A program made the translations under genes and the position numbers. Positions 35,799 through 46,028 of a stretch of DNA of 64,000 nt are shown here, piece by piece (position 1 is the first letter of the stretch; each line of letters begins with the position of its first letter). Below the pieces are notes generated by a model, which saw only the letters and a program-made list of their open reading frames with translations, did not search any database and had not been told where the DNA came from. The stretch covers positions 1,984,001 through 2,048,000 of the forward strand of contig NZ_KB375270.1 in assembly GCF_000314735.2 (NCBI RefSeq), read 5' to 3'. The stretch comes from Afipia felis ATCC 53690 (GTDB lineage: Bacteria; Pseudomonadota; Alphaproteobacteria; Rhizobiales; Xanthobacteraceae).

Positions 35799-36680
35799 TC
35801 AGAACGATGATCCAACCGGACGAAAACCTGTACTCTGCTCACGAAATGGATTTCTCAGCGTAGCCGCTCCAGTGTCCGGCTTGCTTCCCGACACCGGGAA
35901 GGCGTAACCGATGATCGTCTTGATCACGACACGATCCGAAGCGGGCGTGAGGCCATATCCCACACCGAAGTTCACATCGAAATCGCCGGCCTTGAAGTCA
36001 GCCACCGCAAACAGCGTATGTTGCTGATCCCGAACAGCCGCAAAACGCCCGATCTCGCCAAAATCCGCATAGTATTCGAGACCAAGCTGCACATCCGGGG
36101 CAACCTTCTTCGCCGCCCGGAACGCCGGAGCGAAATCCGCTTCACCCAATCGGCCAAGCCCGATGTCCACGATCGGATTCACGATGAACTCGTAATCGCC
36201 CTTGCGCACGCCGATGATGGGACGAATTTCGAGTCCCCATCGGGTCTGGGAAAATTTCGGCGTCTCATAGCCCAGCTCGAAATTGACGCCGTAGAAGAAC
36301 TCACGCTGGTTCGCATTGGGTGACACGAAAAGAGTTCGCAGCTTGAAGCCGTCGGACAGGAATTGCCGGTCTTGCACAGCGAACGGCAGATAAAAGCCAA
36401 GCTCCCACCAATCCGTCAGGCCGTAGGCGAATTCCGGCGTGCCGTTGAGGCTGCCATCGGACCTGAAGCCTCCCGGAAACGGCGGCAAGGACTGACCGCG
36501 CGCGACATAGTTGAGGTGCTGCTGAATGGTCCATTGGCCTACTGCGGCAATAGACGCGTCGTAGACTTGGATCTCATCGGTCGCGTGGGCAGCGCCGCCG
36601 GAGAGGCAGAACGCAGCCACTGCACCAACCAGCACATGATTGATAACGCGCAGGAATCGCGTCGCGATCGAACAGCTCAC
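35799..36680 (-). CDS. predicted outer-membrane beta-barrel protein
   Basis: A 293-residue secreted protein with a signal peptide (VLVGAVAAFCLSGGAAHATDE, cleavage after AHA). Repeated alternating beta-strands with aromatic ends follow (FAYGLTDWWELGFYLPFAV, FYGVNFELGYETPKF, TRWGLEIRPIIGVRKGDY, then VQLGLEYYADFGEIG). The pattern resembles transporter-type OM barrels of unknown cargo. It is followed by the hairpin at 36767. Confidence 0.75.
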   Translation of the reverse strand: MSCSIATRFLRVINHVLVGAVAAFCLSGGAAHATDEIQVYDASIAAVGQWTIQQHLNYVARGQSLPPFPGGFRSDGSLNGTPEFAYGLTDWWELGFYLPFAVQDRQFLSDGFKLRTLFVSPNANQREFFYGVNFELGYETPKFSQTRWGLEIRPIIGVRKGDYEFIVNPIVDIGLGRLGEADFAPAFRAAKKVAPDVQLGLEYYADFGEIGRFAAVRDQQHTLFAVADFKAGDFDVNFGVGYGLTPASDRVVIKTIIGYAFPVSGSKPDTGAATLRNPFREQSTGFRPVGSSF

Positions 36681-36766
36681 CTAATTCGCCCCGCCGCCAG
36701 CTTCATGGCTCTCAATAAATTAGAATGATTCTAAATTATTTGCCGCCGACCGTTCTGTCAAACGGG

Positions 36767-36802
36767 AAAGGCGGCTGCACCCCTCCGGATGCAGCCGCCT
36801 TT
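36767..36802 (-). terminator. hairpin terminator after serA
   Basis: AAAGGCGGCTGCA (36767-36779) pairs with TGCAGCCGCCTTT (36790-36802) around a 10-base loop. Its T-run is short, but its place just after serA and the strong stem support termination. Confidence 0.8.
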
Positions 36803-36830
36803 CGAATGAAAACCCTTAAGGGCTCGTCGC

Positions 36831-38420
36831 TCAGAACGCCAGAGCTTTGGCCTGCTTCACATGCGGCAGCTTCGCGATCTTGGCGAGGATCGCCTCTGGC
36901 ACAGGGCCGTCAACCTCGACCAGCGCGATGGCATCGCCGCCCTGCTGATTGCGGCCGAGATGGAAGGTCGCGATGTTGACCTTCGCGTCACCGAGCAGCG
37001 AGGCAAACTGGCCAATGAAGCCCGGCTTGTCCTCATTGGTGATGTAGATCATCGACTTTCCGAACTCGGCGTCGACGCGGATGCCCTTGATGTTGACGAG
37101 ACGCGGCGCGCCATCGGCATACACCGTGCCGGACACCGAACGCTCCATATTGTCGGTGGTTACTGTGACAGTGATGAGGCTCTCATAATCGCTCTCTGCC
37201 GCACGCAGCACCTCATCTACCACCATGCCGCGCTCCTTCGCGACCACCGGCGCGGACACGACGTTGACGTCGCCCAGCATTGGGCGCAGCAGACCTGACA
37301 GTGCGGCCGCCGTCAGCGCCTTCACCTTCATTTCCGCCACTGCGCCCTCATAGGTGATCTGCACCTTGGCAATGTTGGTTTCGGTGAGCTGGCCCGCGAA
37401 CGAGCCGAGCTTTTCGGCGAGTTCGATGAACGGCTTCAGCTTCGGCGCTTCTTCCGCCGTGATCGACGGAAAGTTGATCGCGTTCGAGATCGCGCCGGTG
37501 AGCAGATAATCCGACATCTGCTCGGCGACCTGCAGCGCGACGTTCTCCTGCGCTTCATTGGTCGAGGCACCGAGATGCGGGGTGCAGATTACGTTGGGAT
37601 GGCCGAACAGCACGTTTTCCTTGGCCGGCTCCTCGACGAAGACGTCGAACGCCGCGCCCGCGACATGGCCGCTGTCGAGCGCAGCCCGTAGCGCCGTCTC
37701 GTCCACGAGGCCGCCGCGCGCGCAGTTGATGATACGCACGCCCTTCTTGGTCTTGTTGATCGCCGTGGCGTCAAGAATATTGCGGGTCTTGTCGGTCAGC
37801 GGCGTATGCAGCGTAATGAAATCCGCACGCTTGAGCAGATCCTCAAGCTCGACCTTCTCCACGCCGATGTCCTTGGCGCGCTCTGGCGACAGGAATGGAT
37901 CGAACGCGATCACCTTCATCTTCAGACCGAGCGCGCGGTCGGCGACGATCGCGCCGATGTTGCCGCAGCCGATCACACCGAGCGTCTTGCCGGTGATTTC
38001 GACGCCCATGAAGCGGTTCTTCTCCCACTTGCCGGCTTGGGTCGAGGCATCGGCCTGCGGGATTTCGCGCGCCAGTGCGAGCATCAAGGTAATCGCATGC
38101 TCGGCTGTGGTGATCGAATTGCCGAACGGCGTGTTCATCACGATGATGCCGCGTGCGGTAGCGGCGGGAATTTCGACGTTATCGACGCCGATACCCGCAC
38201 GGCCGATCACCTTGAGGTTCTTGGCGTTGGCGAGAATCTTTGCCGTTGCCTTGGTGGCGGAGCGGATGGCGAGGCCGTCATAGTTGCCGATGATCTCGGC
38301 GAGCTTGTCCTTGTCCTTGCCGAGCGCGGGCTGGAAATCGACATCAACGCCGCGGTCCTTGAAGATCTGCACGGCGGCGGGAGACAACGCATCTGAAATG
38401 AGAACTTTGGGCTTGGTCAT
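36831..38420 (-). CDS. serA: D-3-phosphoglycerate dehydrogenase
   Basis: A 529-residue enzyme oxidising 3-phosphoglycerate in the first step of serine synthesis. The substrate and NAD domains (VIGCGNIGAIVADRALGLKM, GRAGIGVDNVEIPAA, LHTPLTDKTRNI, CARGGLVDE, then TPHLGASTNEAQENVA with the catalytic His) are followed by the intervening domain of long type 1 enzymes and a C-terminal ACT domain (ITNEDKPGFIGQFASLLGD). The ATG at 38420, with AGGA 8 bases upstream, is preferred to 38468, whose extra residues are read from a repeat. It lies downstream of serC as in other alphaproteobacteria. Confidence 0.96.
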   Translation of the reverse strand: MTKPKVLISDALSPAAVQIFKDRGVDVDFQPALGKDKDKLAEIIGNYDGLAIRSATKATAKILANAKNLKVIGRAGIGVDNVEIPAATARGIIVMNTPFGNSITTAEHAITLMLALAREIPQADASTQAGKWEKNRFMGVEITGKTLGVIGCGNIGAIVADRALGLKMKVIAFDPFLSPERAKDIGVEKVELEDLLKRADFITLHTPLTDKTRNILDATAINKTKKGVRIINCARGGLVDETALRAALDSGHVAGAAFDVFVEEPAKENVLFGHPNVICTPHLGASTNEAQENVALQVAEQMSDYLLTGAISNAINFPSITAEEAPKLKPFIELAEKLGSFAGQLTETNIAKVQITYEGAVAEMKVKALTAAALSGLLRPMLGDVNVVSAPVVAKERGMVVDEVLRAAESDYESLITVTVTTDNMERSVSGTVYADGAPRLVNIKGIRVDAEFGKSMIYITNEDKPGFIGQFASLLGDAKVNIATFHLGRNQQGGDAIALVEVDGPVPEAILAKIAKLPHVKQAKALAF

Positions 38421-38431
38421 GGGAGCGATCC

Positions 38432-38548
38432 TGTGTTCGTCGTTCCGGGCCACGAACGGCGTGAGCAAACCCGGAATCTCGATATGAGAGGGAAAAGCAA
38501 ATCAGGGATTCCGGGGCCGCGCTTTTGGCGCGCCCCGGAATGACATCG
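38432..38548. repeat. dispersed palindromic intergenic repeat between serC and serA
   Basis: The stretch is bounded by GTCGTTCCGGG on the left and CCCGGAATGACA on the right, inverted relative to each other. It contains the hairpin ATTCCGGGGCCGCGC/GCGCGCCCCGGAAT at 38508-38540. Sequences of this form (CGTCATTCCGGGGCGCGCC and so on) are, from memory, abundant between Bradyrhizobium and Rhodopseudomonas genes. It occupies nearly all of the serC-serA gap and may lower serA expression relative to serC. Confidence 0.6.
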
Positions 38549-38557
38549 CGTAATGCG

Positions 38558-39730
<1,173 letters not shown>

Positions 39731-39800
39731 AGTCTATCCTTCCAGATAGTAAGCCTCCCGTTGGGGGGAGGTGTCCCACTGGCGGAGATACGCGAAGGCC
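39731..39800 (-). promoter_or_regulatory. serC-type structured 5' leader
   Basis: On the minus strand the leader contains CTCCGCCAGTGGGACA and the hairpin CCTCCC...GGGAGG (39771 to 39754). A short hairpin CTATC/GATAG (39749 to 39734) follows, with the ribosome site GGAAGGA in and beside its loop, 5 to 6 bases before the serC start. This arrangement fits the published serC motif found upstream of serC in Alphaproteobacteria, as far as I recall it. The ligand, if any, is unknown. Confidence 0.6.
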
Positions 39801-39908
39801 CCCGGCCGGTCAAGGCAATTTCACAGGAGCAGCAATACGCAGGCGTCGATTGTGACAGTTTCGTGAATGTGAGAGGGATGGCGATCCTCCCCGAAACGGA
39901 AACCGTTG

Positions 39909-40739
39909 ATGCCGACTCATGTGCTTCTGCTCGTCCTGTTCTCCGCGCTGATGCATGCGAGCTGGAACGCGATCGTCAAATCCGGCGAGAACAAGCTTGA
40001 GGAAGCGGGCCTCGTTGCAGGCGCAGCCGCCGTGATGGCTGCCTGCGTGCTGCCGTTTGCTGGCACGCCTGCCCCTGCAAGCTGGCCGTGGTTCATCGCC
40101 TCAGCAGCAATCCACCAGATTTACTTCGTGCTGGTCGCGGCCGCCTATCGCGCCGGAGACATGGGCCACACCTACCCGCTGATGCGCGGGACCGCGCCGC
40201 TGATCGTTGCGCTTGGCAGCGCGCAATTGCTCGGCGAAACGCTGACGCCTGCAAGCTGGGCGGGCATCGGGCTGATCTGCGGCGGCATCCTGCTGCTTGC
40301 AATCCATCGCCACGCGAACCATCGCGCCACGATGATCGCCGTCGCCAACGCGATGGTGATCGCGCTCTACACCGTGATCGACGGCACCGGCGTGCGGCTT
40401 TCCGGCAATTCGGTCGCCTACGTGCTGTGGCTCAACCTGCTAAGCGGCGTTCCACTTTTCATGCTGGTGTGGCTGCGCGACAGGCGGAAGGTGTGGAGCA
40501 TGATGCGCACGAACGGACTCACTGCAACGATCGGCGGCGGCTGCAAGCTCGGCGCATACGGCCTCGCGCTGTGGGCGATGACGCAGGCGCCGGTCGCGGC
40601 CATCGCCGCGCTGCGCGAGAGTTCGGTGCTGTTCGGGGTCGCTATCTCGACGCTGATCCTGCGCGAAAACAGCGGCATGCGCCGCATCATCACTGCAGCA
40701 CTCATCGCCGCCGGAGCGGCCGCGCTCAAACTCGCCTGA
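39909..40739 (+). CDS. EamA-family (DMT superfamily) transporter
   Basis: A 276-residue integral membrane protein with about ten helices. The N-terminus HVLLLVLFSALMHASWNAIVK and the mid-segment YPLMRGTAPLIVALGSAQLLGE are typical of EamA transporters of the YcxC/RhaT-like group. A TTG one codon earlier is possible. Divergent from serC. The substrate is not predictable. Confidence 0.86.
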   Translation: MPTHVLLLVLFSALMHASWNAIVKSGENKLEEAGLVAGAAAVMAACVLPFAGTPAPASWPWFIASAAIHQIYFVLVAAAYRAGDMGHTYPLMRGTAPLIVALGSAQLLGETLTPASWAGIGLICGGILLLAIHRHANHRATMIAVANAMVIALYTVIDGTGVRLSGNSVAYVLWLNLLSGVPLFMLVWLRDRRKVWSMMRTNGLTATIGGGCKLGAYGLALWAMTQAPVAAIAALRESSVLFGVAISTLILRENSGMRRIITAALIAAGAAALKLA

Positions 40740-40753
40740 GCTTTACAGTGCGA

Positions 40754-41581
40754 TCAGAACTTGTAGCCAAGGCCGCCGCGTACGGTGTTGATGTTGATGT
40801 CACCACCGGCGTTGACGAAGCGGACATACTCCCACTCGGCACGAGCGAAGACGTTGCCGAACAACATGGCTTCTGTACCGATACCGGCCGTATAGCCGTA
40901 GAGCATCTTGCCGCCGATCGAATCGCTTGCGGAATAAGTCACGAGCGGAGCGCTGGGAGAGTCGACCAACGTCGCAGCCGATCTGTCGGTAATTACCACA
41001 GAGCTTGAAATATTCGCGCGTCCCAGCGCACCGCCGCCAAACACGTAAGGAAGGAAGTTGCCCATTGCATAACCGGCGCGGGCACGGAAGGTGCCCATGT
41101 CGGTGATGGAAATGGATCGCGACGAATTCAGCCCGACCGTATGATAAAGGTTGTCGGAGAACGGCGTGACATAAGTCAGCGGAACAGGCGCGACACTCGA
41201 CGTCCCCTTGAAGTTGCCGTGCATGTAGTTGGCTTCAACGCCGAGAACGACGTCATCCCACTGGCTATTATAGCCGACGAAGCCGCCAAACGTCGTTTGA
41301 TGCACGGTGGTCTTACCGTTCGCCTCTGATACTGACTCAACAACATTCTGAAGAATGTTGTTGGGACCAAGCGCCTTCGCAATCAGCGCGTTGTTCGACC
41401 CGGCAAAATTCATGTCAGCGGAGCCATAACCCACTTGGCCGCCCGCATAGAAGCCCTGCCAGTTGACCACACCGCGGCTCATGCCGACTGGCCCGCGCAA
41501 GGCTGAAAAATCCGGAAGGTCCGCGGCCTGCGCAGCCTGCGCCGCTCCTGCAACCATCATCGCCACCACCAGCCGACGCAT
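40754..41581 (-). CDS. Omp25/Omp31-like outer-membrane beta-barrel protein
   Basis: A 275-residue protein with a signal peptide (MRRLVVAMMVAGAAQAAQAADLPD). The core begins VVNWQGFYAGGQVGYGSADMNF and ends with the barrel close EWEYVRFVNAGGDININTVRGGLGYKF, the OmpA-like eight-strand pattern of rhizobial Omp25 and Omp31 proteins. The ATG at 41581 has GAGGAG 7 bases upstream. It is next to a second barrel of the same broad class. Confidence 0.88.
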   Translation of the reverse strand: MRRLVVAMMVAGAAQAAQAADLPDFSALRGPVGMSRGVVNWQGFYAGGQVGYGSADMNFAGSNNALIAKALGPNNILQNVVESVSEANGKTTVHQTTFGGFVGYNSQWDDVVLGVEANYMHGNFKGTSSVAPVPLTYVTPFSDNLYHTVGLNSSRSISITDMGTFRARAGYAMGNFLPYVFGGGALGRANISSSVVITDRSAATLVDSPSAPLVTYSASDSIGGKMLYGYTAGIGTEAMLFGNVFARAEWEYVRFVNAGGDININTVRGGLGYKF

Positions 41582-41667
41582 CGCAACGCTCCTCGATACC
41601 AACGCTTAACCCTGCCCGATCATCGCCTGTTAACCTTAACCAATCGTGTGCGAGGTCCCTCCCCCGC

Positions 41668-41699
41668 AAAAGAAAACGGCGCGGAAATCCGCGCCGTTT
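41668..41699 (-). terminator. terminator between the two barrel genes
   Basis: AAACGGCGCGG (41674-41684), loop AAAT, CCGCGCCGTTT (41689-41699). On the minus strand it is followed by TTCTTTT, so it ends the right-hand barrel gene. Confidence 0.85.
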
Positions 41700-41724
41700 C
41701 TAAAATTATATCGTATAGCGACGA

Positions 41725-42546
41725 TCAGCCCTTGGTGATGAGCGGAGGCGGCACGTAGGTCGGCATCGGATCGATGGCCCAACGAACGCCGAGCTTGATG
41801 TCGTGCGACGTGATGTCCTTGAACTTGATGGTCGAAGCGCCTGACGTGAACCCGTCGTAAGAGGCATAATTTCCGGGAGCAGCGCTCCCGAGGTCCACGT
41901 AGCTGTAAGCCAGTTCCATCGTCAGATTCGGGCTCACTCTATAGGCAAGACCAGCATGCGCCGCCCAGGCAAAATTCCATTTTCCCTTGTCGCCGAAGTA
42001 GGTGACGGAAGCAGGATTCGCCACGCCACCTGTGCTGCTGACCCCGTCGTCGCGGAAGCCTGAGATATAGTTATACGATGTGCCGACGCCCGCGCCGATG
42101 AACGGCGTGATGCACCACCAGGTGCCGAGATCGACATAGCCGTTCACGAGAAACAGGGCTTCGGATTTGCTGCCCGTGTAGTTATTAGCGAGGTGGTCAA
42201 CACCGTTGAATATGGTCTGCGAACCGTGGAAGTTGGCCTTGCCACGGTATTGGCCCGTCACATCCATGCGGAACCAGTTGTTGAACTGATAACCGACACC
42301 AACTCCGAAAAGTGGCGAGCTATCAAAACCGATCCCAGATTCAGACGTGATCAGCGAATAGGACGCGCTGTCGAGCTTCTTCACGCTCTGGTTGGTCATA
42401 CCGATATCGCCACGCAGATACCAACCACCGAACTCCTGCACCGGCGGCGGCACGTAGGGAGGCGGCATCGGAAGGTCGGCGGCAAGCGCCGCGCCCGACA
42501 ATAATGAAGCGGCACTCGCGGCTAAAATGGATTTCACGTAACGCAT
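41725..42546 (-). CDS. Omp25-like outer-membrane beta-barrel protein
   Basis: A 273-residue protein from the ATG at 42546 with AAGGGA 8 bases upstream. The signal peptide is MRYVKSILAASAASLLSGAALAADLP. A proline-rich linker PMPPPYVPPPVQEFGG leads into the barrel (GWYLRGDIGMTNQSVKKL, then GVGVGYQFNNWFRMDVTGQY and MELAYSYVDLGSA). It ends DIKLGVRWAIDPMPTYVPPPLITKG, repeating the proline motif. Rhizobial Omp25 family; a structural surface protein. Confidence 0.88.
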   Translation of the reverse strand: MRYVKSILAASAASLLSGAALAADLPMPPPYVPPPVQEFGGWYLRGDIGMTNQSVKKLDSASYSLITSESGIGFDSSPLFGVGVGYQFNNWFRMDVTGQYRGKANFHGSQTIFNGVDHLANNYTGSKSEALFLVNGYVDLGTWWCITPFIGAGVGTSYNYISGFRDDGVSSTGGVANPASVTYFGDKGKWNFAWAAHAGLAYRVSPNLTMELAYSYVDLGSAAPGNYASYDGFTSGASTIKFKDITSHDIKLGVRWAIDPMPTYVPPPLITKG

Positions 42547-42796
42547 CGGATGGTCCCTTTCGTCCAGTGAGGCAGGACGACGCAAAGGCCTCACTCAAAA
42601 ATCCTCAGCCGGACGATGGCACCAAATGTTTAAGCCGCACTTAACCCTAATTCTTAACCGTGAATTTTAAGGCGGGTGAAGAGACGCGATTAATACTTCG
42701 CTAACAAGCGCGCCCAAGATGTTAATAGGAGATTGATACGAGCGCGCGGACATCGGTGCGATCACTCTCGCGCCTGATGTCCGGGCGGCAGGAATG

Positions 42797-44041
42797 TCAG
42801 GCGTGCTGACGTTTAAGCTGCGGCAGAAACACCGCAAGCAATCCGATCGCCGGCAAGAACGCACACACCTGATAGACGAAGTCGATGCTGGTGCGATCAG
42901 CAACATAGCCGAGAACCGCCGCGCCGATGCCGCCGATCCCGAACACGAAGCCGAAGAACAGACCGGAGATCATACCGAAACGATGCGGCATCAACTCCTG
43001 CGCATAGACGATGATCGCAGGCATCGCCGAGGAGATGATGAAGCCAATCAGCACACTGAGCACGAGGTTTCCGGTCAGGCTTGCATAAGGCAGCATCAGC
43101 GTGAACGGCAGCGCGCCGACGATCGAAAACCAGATCACGTACTTGCGGCCGAAGCGATCGCCGAGCGGACCCCCGAAGAACACGCCGCAGGCGCTCGCGG
43201 CGAGAAACACGAACAGATAGATTTGCGCCGTCTGCGTCGAGACGCCGAACTTATGGATCAGGAAGAAGGTGTAGTAGCTGTTGATGCCGGCGAGATAGAA
43301 CGCCTTCGAGAAACACAGCACCACCAGCACGACCAGCGCGAACTTGACGCGCCCGGCGGACAGGCCGACGGAATCACGCGCGGCATGCGATTGCTTTCGC
43401 ATTGTCATGCGCGGCTTGTACCAGGCGCCAAGCCGCCACAGGATCACCATGGCCACCGCTGCGACGCCCGAGAAACCGACGATACTACCTTGCCCGAACG
43501 GCACGACGATCAACGCTGCCGCCATCGGACCCAGCGCCTGTCCGAAATTGCCGCCGACCTGAAACACCGATTGCGCGAGACCGTAACGCCCGCCTGACGC
43601 CGCGCGGGCGATACGCGCCGATTCCGGATGGAAGACAGCCGAGCCGGTGCCGACCAGCGCGGCAGCGATCAGGATCACATAGTAGTGATGGGCAACACTG
43701 AGCAGGATCATCCCGACAAACGTAAAGCCCATACCGAGCGCGAGCGATTGAGGCTTCGGATGACGATCGGTGTAAATGCCCACCAGCGGCTGCAACAGCG
43801 ACGACGTCACCATGAACGTCAGCGTGATGAGCCCGATCTGGCTGAAATCGAGCGAGTAGTTGTCCTTCAAAACCGGATAGATCGACGGCAACAGCGATTG
43901 CAGCAGGTCGTTCAGGAGATGCGACAGGCTCACCACGCCCAGCACGCCGAACGCCGCCGTCTGCGTGGACGGCGGAGTATTCGTGACGACAGGAGCCGCC
44001 GTGACGTCCTCCGAAAGAATGACTGGCTTATTCAAATGCAC
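42797..44041 (-). CDS. MFS exporter, fosmidomycin-resistance (Fsr) type
   Basis: A 414-residue major facilitator with 12 predicted helices. The segments LSHLLNDLLQSLLPSIYPVLKDNYSL are split by a short loop, and SAVFHPESARIARAASGGRYGLAQSVFQVGGN is the hallmark of the Fsr group. Such proteins can export fosmidomycin and other compounds when overexpressed; the native substrate is unknown. No regulator is adjacent. Confidence 0.85.
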   Translation of the reverse strand: MHLNKPVILSEDVTAAPVVTNTPPSTQTAAFGVLGVVSLSHLLNDLLQSLLPSIYPVLKDNYSLDFSQIGLITLTFMVTSSLLQPLVGIYTDRHPKPQSLALGMGFTFVGMILLSVAHHYYVILIAAALVGTGSAVFHPESARIARAASGGRYGLAQSVFQVGGNFGQALGPMAAALIVVPFGQGSIVGFSGVAAVAMVILWRLGAWYKPRMTMRKQSHAARDSVGLSAGRVKFALVVLVVLCFSKAFYLAGINSYYTFFLIHKFGVSTQTAQIYLFVFLAASACGVFFGGPLGDRFGRKYVIWFSIVGALPFTLMLPYASLTGNLVLSVLIGFIISSAMPAIIVYAQELMPHRFGMISGLFFGFVFGIGGIGAAVLGYVADRTSIDFVYQVCAFLPAIGLLAVFLPQLKRQHA

Positions 44042-44160
44042 ACCGCGAGCCGGATTGAATACACGCCCAATTTACGGGCGGATTCTTCGGCCTGCTAGGC
44101 AGCTTTCGTCATATCCGGAATGCAGCGTGTCTCCGCCCGATCAATCTGCCGGGGCAGGCT

Positions 44161-45507
44161 TCAGGCAGCAGCCCCGAAGCTCAGAGCCGATACGATCATA
44201 TCAACCGCTTCTTCGACCCGGTCGCGATCATCGCCCTCGCCCATCACCCGGATCACCGGTTCGGTGCCGGACGAGCGCACCAGGAGACGGCCGCAACCGT
44301 TCAGCTTCTTCTCGGCATCGGCAATCGCCGATTTCACCTCTGGATTTTCCAGCGGCTTGCCGGTGCGGTAGCGCACGTTCTTCAGGATTTGCGGCAACGG
44401 CTCAAAACGATGGCACACTTCCGAAACAGGACGCCCGAGCTTCTGCACAACGGCCAGCACTTGCAGCGCCGCGACGAAGCCATCACCTGTTGTGGTGAAA
44501 TCCGACATGATGATGTGGCCGGATGGCTCGCCACCGAGGTTATAGCCCTGCGCCAGCATCTGCTCGAGCACATAACGATCACCGACCGGGGTACGCACCA
44601 TCGACAGGCCCTCGCCTTCGAGGAAGCGCTCTAAGCCAAGATTGGACATCACGGTGGCGACGATGCCGGGCTTCGCGAGGCGTCCGTCTTCCTTCCAGCT
44701 CTGCGCGATCACCGCGAGCAGCTGGTCGCCATCGACGAGATGGCCGCGCTCGTCGATGACCAACACGCGGTCAGCGTCGCCATCAAGCGCGATGCCGACA
44801 TCGGCGCGCATCTCGCGCACCTTGCGGCTCAAGGCTTCGGGCGAGGTCGAACCGCACTCCTTGTTGATGTTGAAGCCATCGGGCTCGGCGCCGATGCTGA
44901 TGACGTCCGCACCTAATTCCCAGAGCGCTTCCGGCACCACTTTGTAGGCCGCGCCGTTGGCGCAATCGACCACGACGCGCAGGCCTTCAAGATTAAGGTC
45001 GCGCGGCAGCGTGCGCTTGGCGAATTCGATGTAGCGGTCGTGAACGCCATCGATGCGCCGGGCACGGCCGAGATGCGCACTCTGCGCCAGCCGCTTGTCG
45101 ATGTTCTCGTCCATCAATTCTTCGATCTGCAGTTCGACTTCGTCGGACAGTTTGAATCCGGACGGGCCGAACAGCTTGATGCCGTTGTCGTCGAACAGGT
45201 TATGCGAAGCGGAGATCATCACGCCGAGATCGGCGCGCATCGACTTGGTCAGCATCGCAACCGCCGGCGTCGGAATGGGACCGAGCAGCAGCACGTCCAT
45301 GCCGACGGAGGTGAAGCCCGCGACCATCGCGGTTTCGATCATGTAGCCCGACAGCCGCGTGTCCTTGCCGATGACGACGCGATGGCGATATTCGCCACGC
45401 TGGAACACGAGTCCTGCCGCCTGCCCCACCTTCAGCGCCAACTCCGGCGTAATCAGGCCGTTGGCGCGGCCACGAATGCCGTCGGTGCCGAAATACTTGC
45501 GAACCAT
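44161..45507 (-). CDS. glmM: phosphoglucosamine mutase
   Basis: A 448-residue enzyme interconverting glucosamine 6- and 1-phosphate for UDP-GlcNAc and so peptidoglycan and lipopolysaccharide. It shows [13 protein letters not shown] at the N-terminus, the phosphoserine loop [14 protein letters not shown] (Ser101), the metal loop [13 protein letters not shown], the sugar-binding GEPSGHIIM, and the phosphate-binding [12 protein letters not shown]. All active-site segments are intact. In many relatives it follows ftsH and folP; here the upstream gene is a small unknown. Confidence 0.97.
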   Translation of the reverse strand: MVRKYFGTDGIRGRANGLITPELALKVGQAAGLVFQRGEYRHRVVIGKDTRLSGYMIETAMVAGFTSVGMDVLLLGPIPTPAVAMLTKSMRADLGVMISASHNLFDDNGIKLFGPSGFKLSDEVELQIEELMDENIDKRLAQSAHLGRARRIDGVHDRYIEFAKRTLPRDLNLEGLRVVVDCANGAAYKVVPEALWELGADVISIGAEPDGFNINKECGSTSPEALSRKVREMRADVGIALDGDADRVLVIDERGHLVDGDQLLAVIAQSWKEDGRLAKPGIVATVMSNLGLERFLEGEGLSMVRTPVGDRYVLEQMLAQGYNLGGEPSGHIIMSDFTTTGDGFVAALQVLAVVQKLGRPVSEVCHRFEPLPQILKNVRYRTGKPLENPEVKSAIADAEKKLNGCGRLLVRSSGTEPVIRVMGEGDDRDRVEEAVDMIVSALSFGAAA

Positions 45508-45731
45508 GCTGTCCCCGTGATCCTGACCCCCGCCGCGAACGCTGCCCGAACGGCGCGTTTCGCCAGGAATGCTTTTTACGAAGCATGCTCTTTATCGAGC
45601 GTGTTCCTTATAAAGAGCAGGCGGTTGAAACTGCTTCAAAAAATATGATGAATTATTGCGGCCGCCAAGCTGCCCAAAATAGGCAATCACGATCCTGCTT
45701 AACGCCGGGGCCTCCACTTAAGATATTGAAT

Positions 45732-45983
<252 letters not shown>

Positions 45984-46028
45984 TCAGCAGCCTTTGCCTC
46001 GGACGCCTAACGATAGCCGGAAACAACA

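Noticed and set aside
34103..35863. 586-codon open frame on the plus strand
   Set aside because: It runs antisense to the chemoreceptor, whose domains are all clear. The product is Arg/His/Gly-rich with no motif, a typical shadow in high-GC DNA.
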